A DNA stretch of 64,000 nucleotides from Streptomyces sp. NBC_00376 (GTDB lineage Bacteria; Actinomycetota; Actinomycetes; Streptomycetales; Streptomycetaceae): contig NZ_CP107960.1 of NCBI RefSeq assembly GCF_036077095.1, positions 434,001 through 498,000 of the forward strand, in the 5' to 3' direction. Position numbers and translations under genes: made by a program. The notes beneath the pieces are model-generated. The model searched no databases. It was not told where the DNA came from and saw only the letters and a program-made list of their open reading frames with translations. Shown in pieces: positions 1 to 7,612 of the stretch (positions are counted from its first letter, which is position 1; each line of letters begins with the position of its first letter).

Positions 1-80
1 CAGCATGGCAAAGAAGAACCCTCACCATGGGGCGAGTTCGATTTCTTGGTGATGTGACAAGTCCGGATCATTTCGCTGCC

Positions 81-112
81 CGGATCGGTCCACAATCGGA
101 TCGGTCCGCAAT
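81..112. repeat. Tandem 16-bp direct repeat upstream of the ArsR/mgtA operon
   Basis: Two adjacent 16-bp units (81-96 and 97-112) differ at one base; each begins CGGATCGGTCC. They lie about 160-190 bp upstream of the chosen start of the ArsR-type gene, in otherwise non-coding DNA. Two related copies of a TCCGCCGATC motif follow at about 136-145 and 158-167. Closely spaced direct repeats ahead of a winged-helix repressor gene are a plausible operator, but this is inference and there is no dyad symmetry of the classical ArsR/SmtB type. Confidence 0.5.
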
Positions 113-268
113 CCGGCATCTCTCCCCCGGTCATATCCGCCGATCACCGGGGCTATGTCCGCCGATCCCGGTCCGTCCGCGCAGGGGCCCGCAGGCGCCG
201 GACGTCCGGCGCCTACACTGAAGGCTTCGGGTGCGAGGAATCGGGCCACGCGGACAGGGAGAGCAAGA

Positions 269-634
269 GTGTCGAAAGCTGCCGACGGCGGTTTCGAGGA
301 TCCGCCCGCGGAGGTACTGGTGGAGGCCGCGGCTGCCTTCGGCCTCCTGGCGACGCCTGCGCGGCTGCACATCGTATGGGCCCTGTCCCAGGGCGAGAGC
401 GATGTGACCGGGCTCGCGGACCGGGTGGGCGGCACCCTTCCTTCGGTGAGCCAGCACCTGACAAAGCTCAAGTTGGCGGGTCTTGTACGGTCCCGGCGCG
501 AAGGCCGCCGACAGGTGTACCTGGTCGACGATCCCGATGTGGTGACCGTCGTCCGGCTGATGGTCGGCCAGCTCGCGGAGCGTGCCGGACACGCGCCCGC
601 AAAGCCCTCACACCTCCGTGGGCTCGGTGCCTGA
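269..634 (+). CDS. ArsR-family winged-helix transcriptional regulator
   Basis: A predicted DNA-binding repressor of 121 residues, the usual size for ArsR/SmtB proteins. The winged helix covers roughly residues 15-90, with a recognition-helix segment PSVSQHLTKLKLAGLV and a wing segment RREGRRQVYLV. The GTG start at 269 is preferred because a purine-rich GGGAGAGCAAGA precedes it; the frame is open further upstream to 155 but that extension has low-complexity content. There is no cysteine at all, so a thiolate metalloid site is excluded; any metal sensing would have to use His/Asp residues near the C-terminus, where two histidines occur. The 3' end overlaps the start of the downstream P-type ATPase, so the two genes are probably co-transcribed and the protein may control that pump. 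Confidence 0.85.
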   Translation: MSKAADGGFEDPPAEVLVEAAAAFGLLATPARLHIVWALSQGESDVTGLADRVGGTLPSVSQHLTKLKLAGLVRSRREGRRQVYLVDDPDVVTVVRLMVGQLAERAGHAPAKPSHLRGLGA

Positions 635-3359
635 GAGCAGTGCCGCCGCAGGTCCCGGCAGCACCGACGACCCCGATGCGCCCTCCGCCGTCGTCGTACC
701 GATGGCCGGTGCGAAGGCCGGGCGGAGCGCCGCCCCCGATGTCCTTGCCGACGTTGCCGCGACTGCCGCACCGACCTCCTTGCAGGTGCTGCGCTCGCTG
801 GACAGCGGACCGAGGGGGCTGCTTGAGGAGCAGGCGGGGGAACGGCTGGCGCGGTTCGGCGAGAACACGCTGCCGGCCTGGCGCCCGGTCTCCTGGCCCC
901 GCCGTTTCCTGCGCAGTCTGCGCGACCCGTTCACCTCGGTCCTCCTGTGTCTGGGCCTGGTCTCGGCAGCGGTGGCCTCATGGGGCACGGCGTGCGTGAC
1001 GCTGGTGCTCGTGGTGGTCAGCTGTCTGCTGCGCTCCGCGGAGGAGCACCGGGCGGACCGGTCCACCGCCGCGCTGCGGGAGTTGGTGGCGACCACCGCG
1101 ACCGTCCTGCGCCGCACAGGGCCGGATGCCGCGCCGCGCGCCCGTGAGCTCCCGGTCGGGGAGCTGGTGCCGGGTGATGTGATCCGGCTCGGTCCGGGTG
1201 ATCTCGTACCCGCCGATGTGCGGTTGTTGCGTGCGAGTGGCCTGACCGTCCATCAGTCGGCGCTCACCGGCGAGTCGGTGCCGGTAGCGAAGCACCCCGT
1301 GGACACGCCGTCACGGCTCCGCGCCGCCGCCGGCCCCGGGCCCGGCGCCGGGGAAGGGCCGTTCGCCCGGCCGGAGCTGTGTTTCCAGGGCAGCAGCGTG
1401 GCCTCCGGGAGCGGTACGGCGGTGGTGACGGCGACGGGTGCGGAGACCAGGTTCGCCGCCGCGTACGACGGTTCGGCGCGCCGCCGCGGGACCAGTGCCT
1501 TCGACCGTTCGGTGCACGGGATCTCCTGGACGCTGATCCGCTTCATGCTGCTCACCCCGCCTCTGGTGCTCATGGCCAACGCGGCGCTGCGCGGCCGGGG
1601 CCTGGAGACGCTGCCGTTCGCCGTCGCGGTGGCCGTGGGGCTGACTCCGGAGATGCTGCCGGTGATCGTCACGACGGCACTGGCCAGGGGTGCTTCGCTG
1701 CTCGCCAGGAACCATGGGGTGATCGTCAAACGGCTGCCCGCGCTGCACGACCTCGGCGCGATCGATGTGCTGTGCGTGGACAAGACCGGAACTCTCACCC
1801 AGGACCGGCCGGTCGTCGAGAGTTCGCTGGGCGTGTCGGGCCGCTCCGATCCCGAGGCACTGCACTGGGCCGCGGTCAACGCGCTGTGGACACTCCAGCT
1901 GGCCGATCTGCCCGCCCCCGACGCACTCGACGAGGCGGTGCTCGACGCGGCCGAGGAGCGGGAGGAGCCGCTGTCCGCGTACGAAGGCGTCGCCGCGCTC
2001 CCGTTCGATCCGGTGCGCCGCCTCGCCACCGCGGTCGTCCGCCGCCCCGGCAGGCTGGGCGTCCACACTCTCGTGACCAAGGGGGCGGTCGAGGCGGTGC
2101 TCGAACGGTGCGCGCTGGACGAGGCCGAACGGATCCGGCTGGGCGAACTCGCAGCCCGCGAAACCGCCGGCGGTCTGCGGCTGATCGCCGTGGCCCGCGC
2201 CGAGCGCCCGGCCCGGCCCCGTGCGTACTCCACGGCCGACGAGAGGGGACTGACGTTCCTCGGCTTCGTCACTCTGCGGGACGCACTCACGCCGAGCGCG
2301 TCGGACGCCCTGGCCGCGCTCGATGACCGGGGCATCACCGTCAAGGTCCTCACCGGTGACGATCCCGGCACCGTCGCCCGCACCTGCCGGGATCTCGGAC
2401 TCGATCCGGGCGAGGTCATGGCCGCGGAGCAGATCGACGCGTTGTCGGACGGGAAGCTCGCGCAGGCCGCCGACCGGGTCACGGTCTTCGCGCGCTGCAC
2501 GCCGGAACACAAGGCACGGATCGTGTCGGCGTTGCGCACCGCCGGGCGGACCACGGGGTTCCTCGGTGACGGGGTCAACGATCTGCCCGCGCTGCACGCG
2601 GCGGACGTCGGCATCTGTCCGCGCAACGCGGTCGACGTGGCGCGGGAGACCGCGGACGTGGTCCTCGCCGAAAAGGACCTTGCGGCCATTGATCACGCGA
2701 TCACCGCGGGCCGCCACTCCAGCGGGAACATCGCCACATATCTGCGCATCACGCTCTCGTCGAACCTCGGCAACGTCATCGCGATGCTCGCCGCGGGGCT
2801 GATGCTGCCGTTCCTGCCGATGCTTCCGGCGCAGGTCCTGGTGCAGAACCTGTGCTTCGACGTGGCGCAGCTCGCCTTCGCCTTCGACCGGCCCGCGTCA
2901 GAGGTGCTGCGATGGCCCACGGTGCTGCGCCCTCGCGACTTCCTCCACTTCATCACGGGCTTCGGTCTGCTGAACGCCACCGCCGACCTGGCGACGTTCA
3001 CCGTGCTTGCCTTCGCCCTGCACGGTTCCGCGACGTCGGGCGGGCAGGAGGCCTTCCACTCCGGATGGTTCACCGAGAACCTGCTGACCCAGGCCCTGGT
3101 GATGCTGCTGCTCCGGACGGGCGGACGGGGCATCGGCGGACGGGTCGTCGGCGGTCACGGCGGCGGTCCGCTGCGGGTGGCCGCGTTCGGTCTCGCCGTG
3201 GTGGGCCTGCTGCTGCCGCTCACCCCGCTCGGCGGGCTGCTGGGCATGAGCGCGCTGCCGCCGCTCTATTACCTGTTGCTGGCAACGGTGCTGGCTCTGT
3301 ACGCATACGCCTTGCGGGCGGCCCGGACCCGCTACGAGCAGAAGTGGAGCCCTTCGTGA
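618..3359 (+). CDS. mgtA: MgtA-type magnesium-translocating P-type ATPase
   Basis: A membrane ion pump of about 913 residues, close to the usual length of the MgtA/MgtB (P-IIIB) family, which imports Mg2+ with ATP hydrolysis. The actuator domain motif LTGES, the phosphorylation loop DKTGTLT (Asp about residue 388) and the hinge GDGVNDLPALHAADVGI are all present in order. Hydrophobic segments precede the actuator, flank the VGLTPEMLPVIV helix, and form a C-terminal group of about five to six helices. The start is uncertain: GTG codons at 582, 618 and 627 are in frame and none has a good ribosome-binding site; 618 gives a 17-bp overlap with the ArsR gene. The alanine/proline-rich first 50 residues are atypical and may be disordered. 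The stop overlaps the next gene (GTGA). Confidence 0.88.
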   Translation: MGSVPESSAAAGPGSTDDPDAPSAVVVPMAGAKAGRSAAPDVLADVAATAAPTSLQVLRSLDSGPRGLLEEQAGERLARFGENTLPAWRPVSWPRRFLRSLRDPFTSVLLCLGLVSAAVASWGTACVTLVLVVVSCLLRSAEEHRADRSTAALRELVATTATVLRRTGPDAAPRARELPVGELVPGDVIRLGPGDLVPADVRLLRASGLTVHQSALTGESVPVAKHPVDTPSRLRAAAGPGPGAGEGPFARPELCFQGSSVASGSGTAVVTATGAETRFAAAYDGSARRRGTSAFDRSVHGISWTLIRFMLLTPPLVLMANAALRGRGLETLPFAVAVAVGLTPEMLPVIVTTALARGASLLARNHGVIVKRLPALHDLGAIDVLCVDKTGTLTQDRPVVESSLGVSGRSDPEALHWAAVNALWTLQLADLPAPDALDEAVLDAAEEREEPLSAYEGVAALPFDPVRRLATAVVRRPGRLGVHTLVTKGAVEAVLERCALDEAERIRLGELAARETAGGLRLIAVARAERPARPRAYSTADERGLTFLGFVTLRDALTPSASDALAALDDRGITVKVLTGDDPGTVARTCRDLGLDPGEVMAAEQIDALSDGKLAQAADRVTVFARCTPEHKARIVSALRTAGRTTGFLGDGVNDLPALHAADVGICPRNAVDVARETADVVLAEKDLAAIDHAITAGRHSSGNIATYLRITLSSNLGNVIAMLAAGLMLPFLPMLPAQVLVQNLCFDVAQLAFAFDRPASEVLRWPTVLRPRDFLHFITGFGLLNATADLATFTVLAFALHGSATSGGQEAFHSGWFTENLLTQALVMLLLRTGGRGIGGRVVGGHGGGPLRVAAFGLAVVGLLLPLTPLGGLLGMSALPPLYYLLLATVLALYAYALRAARTRYEQKWSPS

Positions 3360-3937
3360 CCCCGTCGTACATCGACCGTGATGAGTCCGGCTTCGAGGCC
3401 GGCACCCGTACTGCTACCAGCACTGGTACCGGCCGCGATGGTGTGCCGGTGGTGGTGCGTGCCCGTCGTGCCACGCTCGACGACGTGCCCGCGTTGGTCC
3501 GGCTGCGGGGGCTGATGCTGGACGGGATGGGGGTGGAGACGGGCGGCCCGGACGCGCCGTGGCGGGCGGCCTCCGCGCAGTGGTTCGCCGAGCGGCTGCG
3601 CCGGCCAGGCCTGTTCGCCGCGTTCCTGGTCGACGATCCCGTGCTCGGCGTCGTCGCCAGTGCGGTCGGGACGTGCGACGCGCACGCCCCCGGCCCCTCG
3701 AACCCGAGCGGTCTGCTGGGGCACGTCTCCAATGTCAGCACCGACCCCCGGCGGCGCCGTCTGGGTCATGCCCGGATCTGCCTCGACGCCCTGCTCACCT
3801 GGTTCCGCGAGGAGGCCGGGGTCACGGTGATCAATCTGAACGCCACCGAGGACGGGGCCGCGCTGTACGAGTCGTACGGCTTCGCGGCCCCCCGTCACCC
3901 GGCGTTGCAGCTCCGGACGGCCGGGGCGTCGCGCTGA
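3356..3937 (+). CDS. GNAT-family N-acetyltransferase
   Basis: Predicted acetyl-CoA-dependent acyltransferase of 193 residues; the substrate cannot be read from sequence. The GNAT fold begins around residue 28 (VVVRARRATLDDVPALVRL) and shows the acetyl-CoA motif A as VSNVSTDPRRRRLGHARICL, followed by the motif B region ending ALYESYGF. The GTG start at 3356 overlaps the ATPase stop by the GTGA arrangement, so translation is likely coupled and this is the third gene of the ArsR-mgtA operon. The N-terminal 25 residues are a Thr/Gly-rich extension. Its link to magnesium transport is unclear and may be only positional. It converges on the LCP gene with a 28-bp gap. Confidence 0.8.
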   Translation: MTPSYIDRDESGFEAGTRTATSTGTGRDGVPVVVRARRATLDDVPALVRLRGLMLDGMGVETGGPDAPWRAASAQWFAERLRRPGLFAAFLVDDPVLGVVASAVGTCDAHAPGPSNPSGLLGHVSNVSTDPRRRRLGHARICLDALLTWFREEAGVTVINLNATEDGAALYESYGFAAPRHPALQLRTAGASR

Positions 3938-3965
3938 GCCACGCCGTACCACCCCTGACGGCCGG

Positions 3966-5468
3966 TCAGCCGTACGAGAGGTCCGCGCACGGGTCGTCGT
4001 CGGCCGACCGGGCCTCGTCGGCGACGTTGGACGGAACGGTGGAGGGAGTCGGCGCCCCGGGTGGGGCCGAGGGGTTCTGCGCGTAGGAACTGCCCAGGAT
4101 CACCTGGATTCCGGCGGTGCCGGACGCCGTCGTCCGTGCCGCCGCGAAGAGTCGCGCGGTGGTTTCCGCCTCGTCCCGCAGTCCGGGTCCGTACTCGATC
4201 ACGGTCGAGGCGTGGTCCTGGCTGCTCGCGGTGGCCGTGGTGGTGACGGTGAAGTCCCGGGAGCGCAGGAACTCGGCCGCCCGGGCAGCGAGTCCCCTGA
4301 CCGTGGTTCCGTTGTAGACGGCGACGCTGATTCCTTTGCCGGAGACCGGAGCGTCCGCCGCGGGCGACGCCGGGCGGCTGTCCTTCCCGTCGCCCTTGTC
4401 CGAGGACTTCCCCGGTACCTTGCCGCTGGCGTCCTTGCCGTCGACCGTGCGGTCGGCCTTGAGCGCGGCCCAGAGCGCGTCGGCGTCCGGCTCGACGATC
4501 GCGACGCGGGCCCCCTCGTAACGCCACGGGACGGTCACGAACTTGGTGTTGTGCAGGTCGATCTTCTTCATCGACAGGGCGAACGACAGCAGCCGGTCGG
4601 CCGATCCGAGTCCGGGGTCGACGGTCATCGCGTCGGTGGCCGCGTTTGCCAGGGGAAGGAGCGTGGTGGGGTTCAGTCCCTGCGACTTGACCTTCTTGAT
4701 GAGGGAGGCTACGAATGCCTGCTGCCGTTTGATACGCCCTATGTCCGAGCCGTCGCCGATGCCGTGCCGCAGCCGGACGTAGTCGAGTGCCTGCTGTCCG
4801 GAGACGGTCTGCGGACCCTTCGTGAAGAGCTTGTCCCCTCGGGTGGTGCGCTTCGGGCTGAGGTCGCGCTGGTAGATGTCCTGGGGCAGGCAGACGGGGA
4901 CGCCGCCGACGGCCGAGGTCAGCGCGGAGAATCCGGCGAAGTCGATGACGACGGTGTGGTCGACGCGCAGGCCGGTGAGTTGTTCGACGGTGTTCTGGGT
5001 GCAGGCCGGGTTCCCTTCGGCCGTCTCCCCCACCGAGAACGCCCCGTTGAACATCACGCCGTGCTGCGGGGCGGTCCACCGGCCGTCGGGCGCCTTGCAG
5101 GCCGGGATGTCGACCAGCGCGTCACGCGGAATGGACACGGCGACCGCGTGCTTGTGGTCGCCGTACACATGGAGGAGGAACGCGGTGTCGGAACGCCCCA
5201 CGGCGCCGGTGCCACCGCCGAGCCTGCTGTTGTCGCCCGAGCGCGAGTCCGATCCGATGACCAGGACGTTCTGCCCCTGCGAGGAACCCGGCGGCCGGTC
5301 GTCGGAGATGCCGTCCGCGCTGAAGGTGTCGATGCTGCCGCCGAGTTTGAGGTAGCCCCACCCGACGCCCGCGACCAGCAGTACGAGGAACGACAGCCCG
5401 AACATGGCTGTCCGGCGCAGGCGGCCGGCCCTCCCCCTGCCCGCTCCCGCGTTACGGCTTCCCGTCAT
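3966..5468 (-). CDS. LytR-CpsA-Psr (LCP) family cell-wall glycopolymer ligase
   Basis: LCP enzymes transfer lipid-linked glycopolymers such as teichoic acids or arabinogalactan onto peptidoglycan outside the membrane. The 500-residue protein has a short cytoplasmic basic N-terminus, one membrane segment (FGLSFLVLLVAGVGWGYL) and then the LCP domain, with the conserved blocks VLVIGSDSR, GRSDTAFLLHV, AVSIPRD and VRLRHGIGDGSDIGRIKRQQ carrying the Arg/Asp residues that bind the pyrophosphate lipid. A LytR_C domain follows near the C-terminus (GISVAVYNGTTVRGLA). The start at 5468 (MTGSRNAG) has a GGACGGACGGGG leader; the open frame continues to 5540 without a better site. Between the domains is a Lys/Asp-rich linker. 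It is divergent from tatA. Confidence 0.9.
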   Translation of the reverse strand: MTGSRNAGAGRGRAGRLRRTAMFGLSFLVLLVAGVGWGYLKLGGSIDTFSADGISDDRPPGSSQGQNVLVIGSDSRSGDNSRLGGGTGAVGRSDTAFLLHVYGDHKHAVAVSIPRDALVDIPACKAPDGRWTAPQHGVMFNGAFSVGETAEGNPACTQNTVEQLTGLRVDHTVVIDFAGFSALTSAVGGVPVCLPQDIYQRDLSPKRTTRGDKLFTKGPQTVSGQQALDYVRLRHGIGDGSDIGRIKRQQAFVASLIKKVKSQGLNPTTLLPLANAATDAMTVDPGLGSADRLLSFALSMKKIDLHNTKFVTVPWRYEGARVAIVEPDADALWAALKADRTVDGKDASGKVPGKSSDKGDGKDSRPASPAADAPVSGKGISVAVYNGTTVRGLAARAAEFLRSRDFTVTTTATASSQDHASTVIEYGPGLRDEAETTARLFAAARTTASGTAGIQVILGSSYAQNPSAPPGAPTPSTVPSNVADEARSADDDPCADLSYG

Positions 5469-5660
5469 CGGCCACCCCGTCCGTCCGGTTCCCATGAGGG
5501 AAGACGTGCTCCACCATCCCATGGTTGTACAGTTGCGCAATGTAGCAAGTATTGATGTCCGAGCGGATCATCGGACCTGCCTACAGCCAGCTTGAAGCAC
5601 TGTCCTCGAACGCCGAGCGAAAACTCCGGCCGAAGCACCGAAAGGAAGGGCGGGACGTAC

Positions 5661-5849
5661 ATGTTGCGCAACGGCCTCGAACCCTGGCACCTGTTGATCC
5701 TGGCGATCGTGGTGATCGTCCTGTTCGGTTCGAAGAAGCTGCCGGACACGGCCCGAGCCCTGGGCAAATCCATGCGGATCCTGAAGAGTGAGGCGAAGGC
5801 CATGAAGGAGACCGATGTACAGGCGCCCCGAGCCGACCCACCCGCCTAG
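5661..5849 (+). CDS. tatA: Small TatA-family twin-arginine translocase subunit
   Basis: A 62-residue protein with one N-terminal membrane helix (WHLLILAIVVIVLFGSKKLP), the FGSKKLP hinge typical of TatA/E, and a short amphipathic helix (DTARALGKSMRILKSEAKAMKE). TatA oligomerises to form the folded-protein export pathway together with TatC. The ATG at 5661 is chosen because AAAGGAAGGG precedes it; an upstream in-frame ATG at 5592 would add a non-conserved leader. It is shorter than the main streptomycete TatA, which runs to roughly 90 residues, and no tatC or tatB is nearby, so it is probably an orphan paralogue. The gene stands alone, divergent from the LCP gene. Confidence 0.88.
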   Translation: MLRNGLEPWHLLILAIVVIVLFGSKKLPDTARALGKSMRILKSEAKAMKETDVQAPRADPPA

Positions 5850-6010
5850 GGCACCGAGCCACCAACGTACGGTACGTCTCAAGGACGTTCACTTCAGGGC
5901 TTGCGCAAGCAAGGGAACCACCACGGTCGCGACGCCGTCGTTGACCAGGGGACGGCCGAAGCAGCGCCGTTCACCGAACCGCTGGACCACTGGATCAATG
6001 GAGGATGTTC

Positions 6011-6586
6011 ATGGGTGTGACCCTGGCCAAGGGCGGCAACGTCTCCTTGTCGAAGGAGGCACCCGGCCTGACCGCAGTGACGGTCGGCCTGGGCTGGGAC
6101 GTACGGACGACGACGGGCGCGGACCACGACCTGGACGCGAGCGCGCTGCTGTGCTCGGACGCGGGCAAGGTCCTCTCCGATCTGCACTTCGTCTTCTACA
6201 ACAACCTCACCAGCCCGGACGGTTCGGTCCAGCACACCGGCGACAACCTGACCGGGGAGGGCGAGGGCGACGACGAGTCCATCAACGTGGACCTGTCGGC
6301 CGTCCCGTCGGACGTGGCCAAGATCGTCTTTCCGGTCTCCATTCATGACGCGCACAGCCGTGGACAGAGCTTCGGCCAGGTCCGCAACGCGTTCATCCGC
6401 GTCGTGAACCGGGCGAACGGCGTCGAGCTGGCCCGGTACGACCTCAGTGAGGACGCGTCCACGGAGACCGCCATGGTCTTCGGCGAGCTGTACCGGCACG
6501 GCGCGGAGTGGAAGTTCCGCGCGGTCGGACAGGGTTACGCCTCGGGCCTGGCGGGAATCGCGTCCGACTACGGCGTCAACGTCTGA
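6011..6586 (+). CDS. terD: TerD-family calcium-binding stress protein
   Basis: A 191-residue full-length TerD protein. It begins with the family hallmark [20 protein letters not shown] and contains the acidic [15 protein letters not shown] loop that binds Ca2+ in TerD homologues. Family members are linked to tellurite and general stress resistance and, in Streptomyces, to calcium-dependent differentiation; the exact activity is not established. The ATG at 6011 has a strong GGAGG at 6000-6004 with a 6-nt spacer; an ATG two codons earlier would sit on top of it. It is monocistronic, converges on the conservon, and ends at a strong hairpin. Confidence 0.93.
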   Translation: MGVTLAKGGNVSLSKEAPGLTAVTVGLGWDVRTTTGADHDLDASALLCSDAGKVLSDLHFVFYNNLTSPDGSVQHTGDNLTGEGEGDDESINVDLSAVPSDVAKIVFPVSIHDAHSRGQSFGQVRNAFIRVVNRANGVELARYDLSEDASTETAMVFGELYRHGAEWKFRAVGQGYASGLAGIASDYGVNV

Positions 6587-6609
6587 CCCGGAGAACCTCA
6601 CGTACAACG

Positions 6610-6659
6610 GGCACGGGCCCTTCCTCCCCTCCACCGGAGGGGGGAGCAGGGCCCGTGCC
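6610..6659. terminator. Bidirectional hairpin terminator between terD and the conservon
   Basis: Perfect 11-bp arms GGCACGGGCCC (6610-6620) and GGGCCCGTGCC (6649-6659) enclose a second, imperfect pyrimidine/purine stem (CTCCCCTCC against GGAGGGGGGAG). It sits between two convergent genes and so can stop transcription from both sides. There is no U-tract, as is common in high-GC actinomycetes. Confidence 0.85.
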
Positions 6660-6696
6660 GCTCTCCCGCTCGGCGGCTCGGCGGCTCGGCGTGCTT

Positions 6697-7152
6697 CTAC
6701 AGTGCCCGCAAGCCGTTGATCACCTCACGCAGGATGTCCTCGTCGGGCAACTGCGCGGGCGGAACGGGACGGCTGACGCGTACGCGGCCCGCTTCGAGCA
6801 GGTCGCCGAGGAGTACGCGGACGACGCCCACGGGCAGGTCCGCATCGGCCGAGAGTTCCGCGACGGACTGGGTCCGCGACCGGCAGAGCGTGAGCAGGGC
6901 CCGGTGTTCGGGGCCGAGGAGGTACTGCTCCTCCGACCGGTCCGGTGCTTTGTCATCGAGGGTGACGAGCGCGATCAGGTCGAACTGCGCCCCGTTGGAG
7001 CCCGGTTCGGTCCGGCCGCCCGTCACCGCGTACGGACGCACCAGCGGGCCGGCCTCGGCGTCGTACCACTGGCTGCCCGGGAGCAGGCGTGATCCCGGCA
7101 GCAGGTGTGACCCTGGCAGCAGCGGGATGTCTCCCGGGTCGTCATCGTTCAT
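6697..7152 (-). CDS. DUF742 conservon protein (CvnC-like)
   Basis: A 151-residue DUF742 protein, the third component of streptomycete conservons, where it is thought to act with the roadblock protein and a small GTPase downstream of a membrane sensor kinase. The conserved part runs from about residue 35 (VRPYAVTGGRTEP) through a winged-helix-like segment (TQSVAELSADADLPVGVVRVLLGDLLEAG) to the C-terminal LPDEDILREVINGLRAL. The N-terminus carries three consecutive LLPGS repeats (residues about 11-27), an unusual lead-in. The ATG lies 22 bp after the roadblock gene, so the genes form one operon. No GTPase gene follows; the next gene is convergent terD. Confidence 0.88.
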   Translation of the reverse strand: MNDDDPGDIPLLPGSHLLPGSRLLPGSQWYDAEAGPLVRPYAVTGGRTEPGSNGAQFDLIALVTLDDKAPDRSEEQYLLGPEHRALLTLCRSRTQSVAELSADADLPVGVVRVLLGDLLEAGRVRVSRPVPPAQLPDEDILREVINGLRAL

Positions 7153-7174
7153 GGGCACGGACGCCTCCGCCCGC

Positions 7175-7612
7175 TCAGCCGGCCGTCGGCGGGGGTGCGG
7201 CGAACCGCGCCGGGGTACGGAGATGCTCGCCGACGCGTTTGACGAGCCGGGCCATCTCGTAGGCGACCAGGCCGATATCGGCGAACGCCGTGCTGAGCAC
7301 GGCCAGGCACGATCCGTCGCCGGCCGCCACCACGAACAGGAAACCCTCGTCCATCTCGACCATCGTCTGCCGTACGTCCCCGGCCTCGAAGTGGCGGCCA
7401 GCGCCCTTGGCGAGACTGTGGAATCCGGAGGCCACCGCGGCAAGATGATCGGCGTCCTCGCGGCTGAGCACGCTGGACGCGCCCACGGCAAGGCCGTCGT
7501 TGGAGAGCACGACAGCGTGCCGGACCTCGCCGACCCGCGTCACCAGGTCGTCCAGCAGCCAGTCGAGTTCGCCCGAGGTATGACGCCCGGCGGTCCTCTC
7601 GTTCGCGATCAT
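7175..7612 (-). CDS. Roadblock/LC7 domain protein (CvnB-like)
   Basis: A 145-residue roadblock/LC7 protein, the second conservon component. Such proteins resemble the bacterial MglB family and typically act as regulators or partners of small Ras-like GTPases. The domain occupies residues about 10-120 with blocks LDWLLDDLVTRVGEVRHAVVLSNDGLA and MVEMDEGFLFVVAAGDGSCLAVL. Its start overlaps the stop of the sensor gene by 4 bp (ATGA), so translation is coupled. Because the cognate GTPase gene is missing here, its partner must be elsewhere in the genome or the module works differently. Confidence 0.9.
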   Translation of the reverse strand: MIANERTAGRHTSGELDWLLDDLVTRVGEVRHAVVLSNDGLAVGASSVLSREDADHLAAVASGFHSLAKGAGRHFEAGDVRQTMVEMDEGFLFVVAAGDGSCLAVLSTAFADIGLVAYEMARLVKRVGEHLRTPARFAAPPPTAG

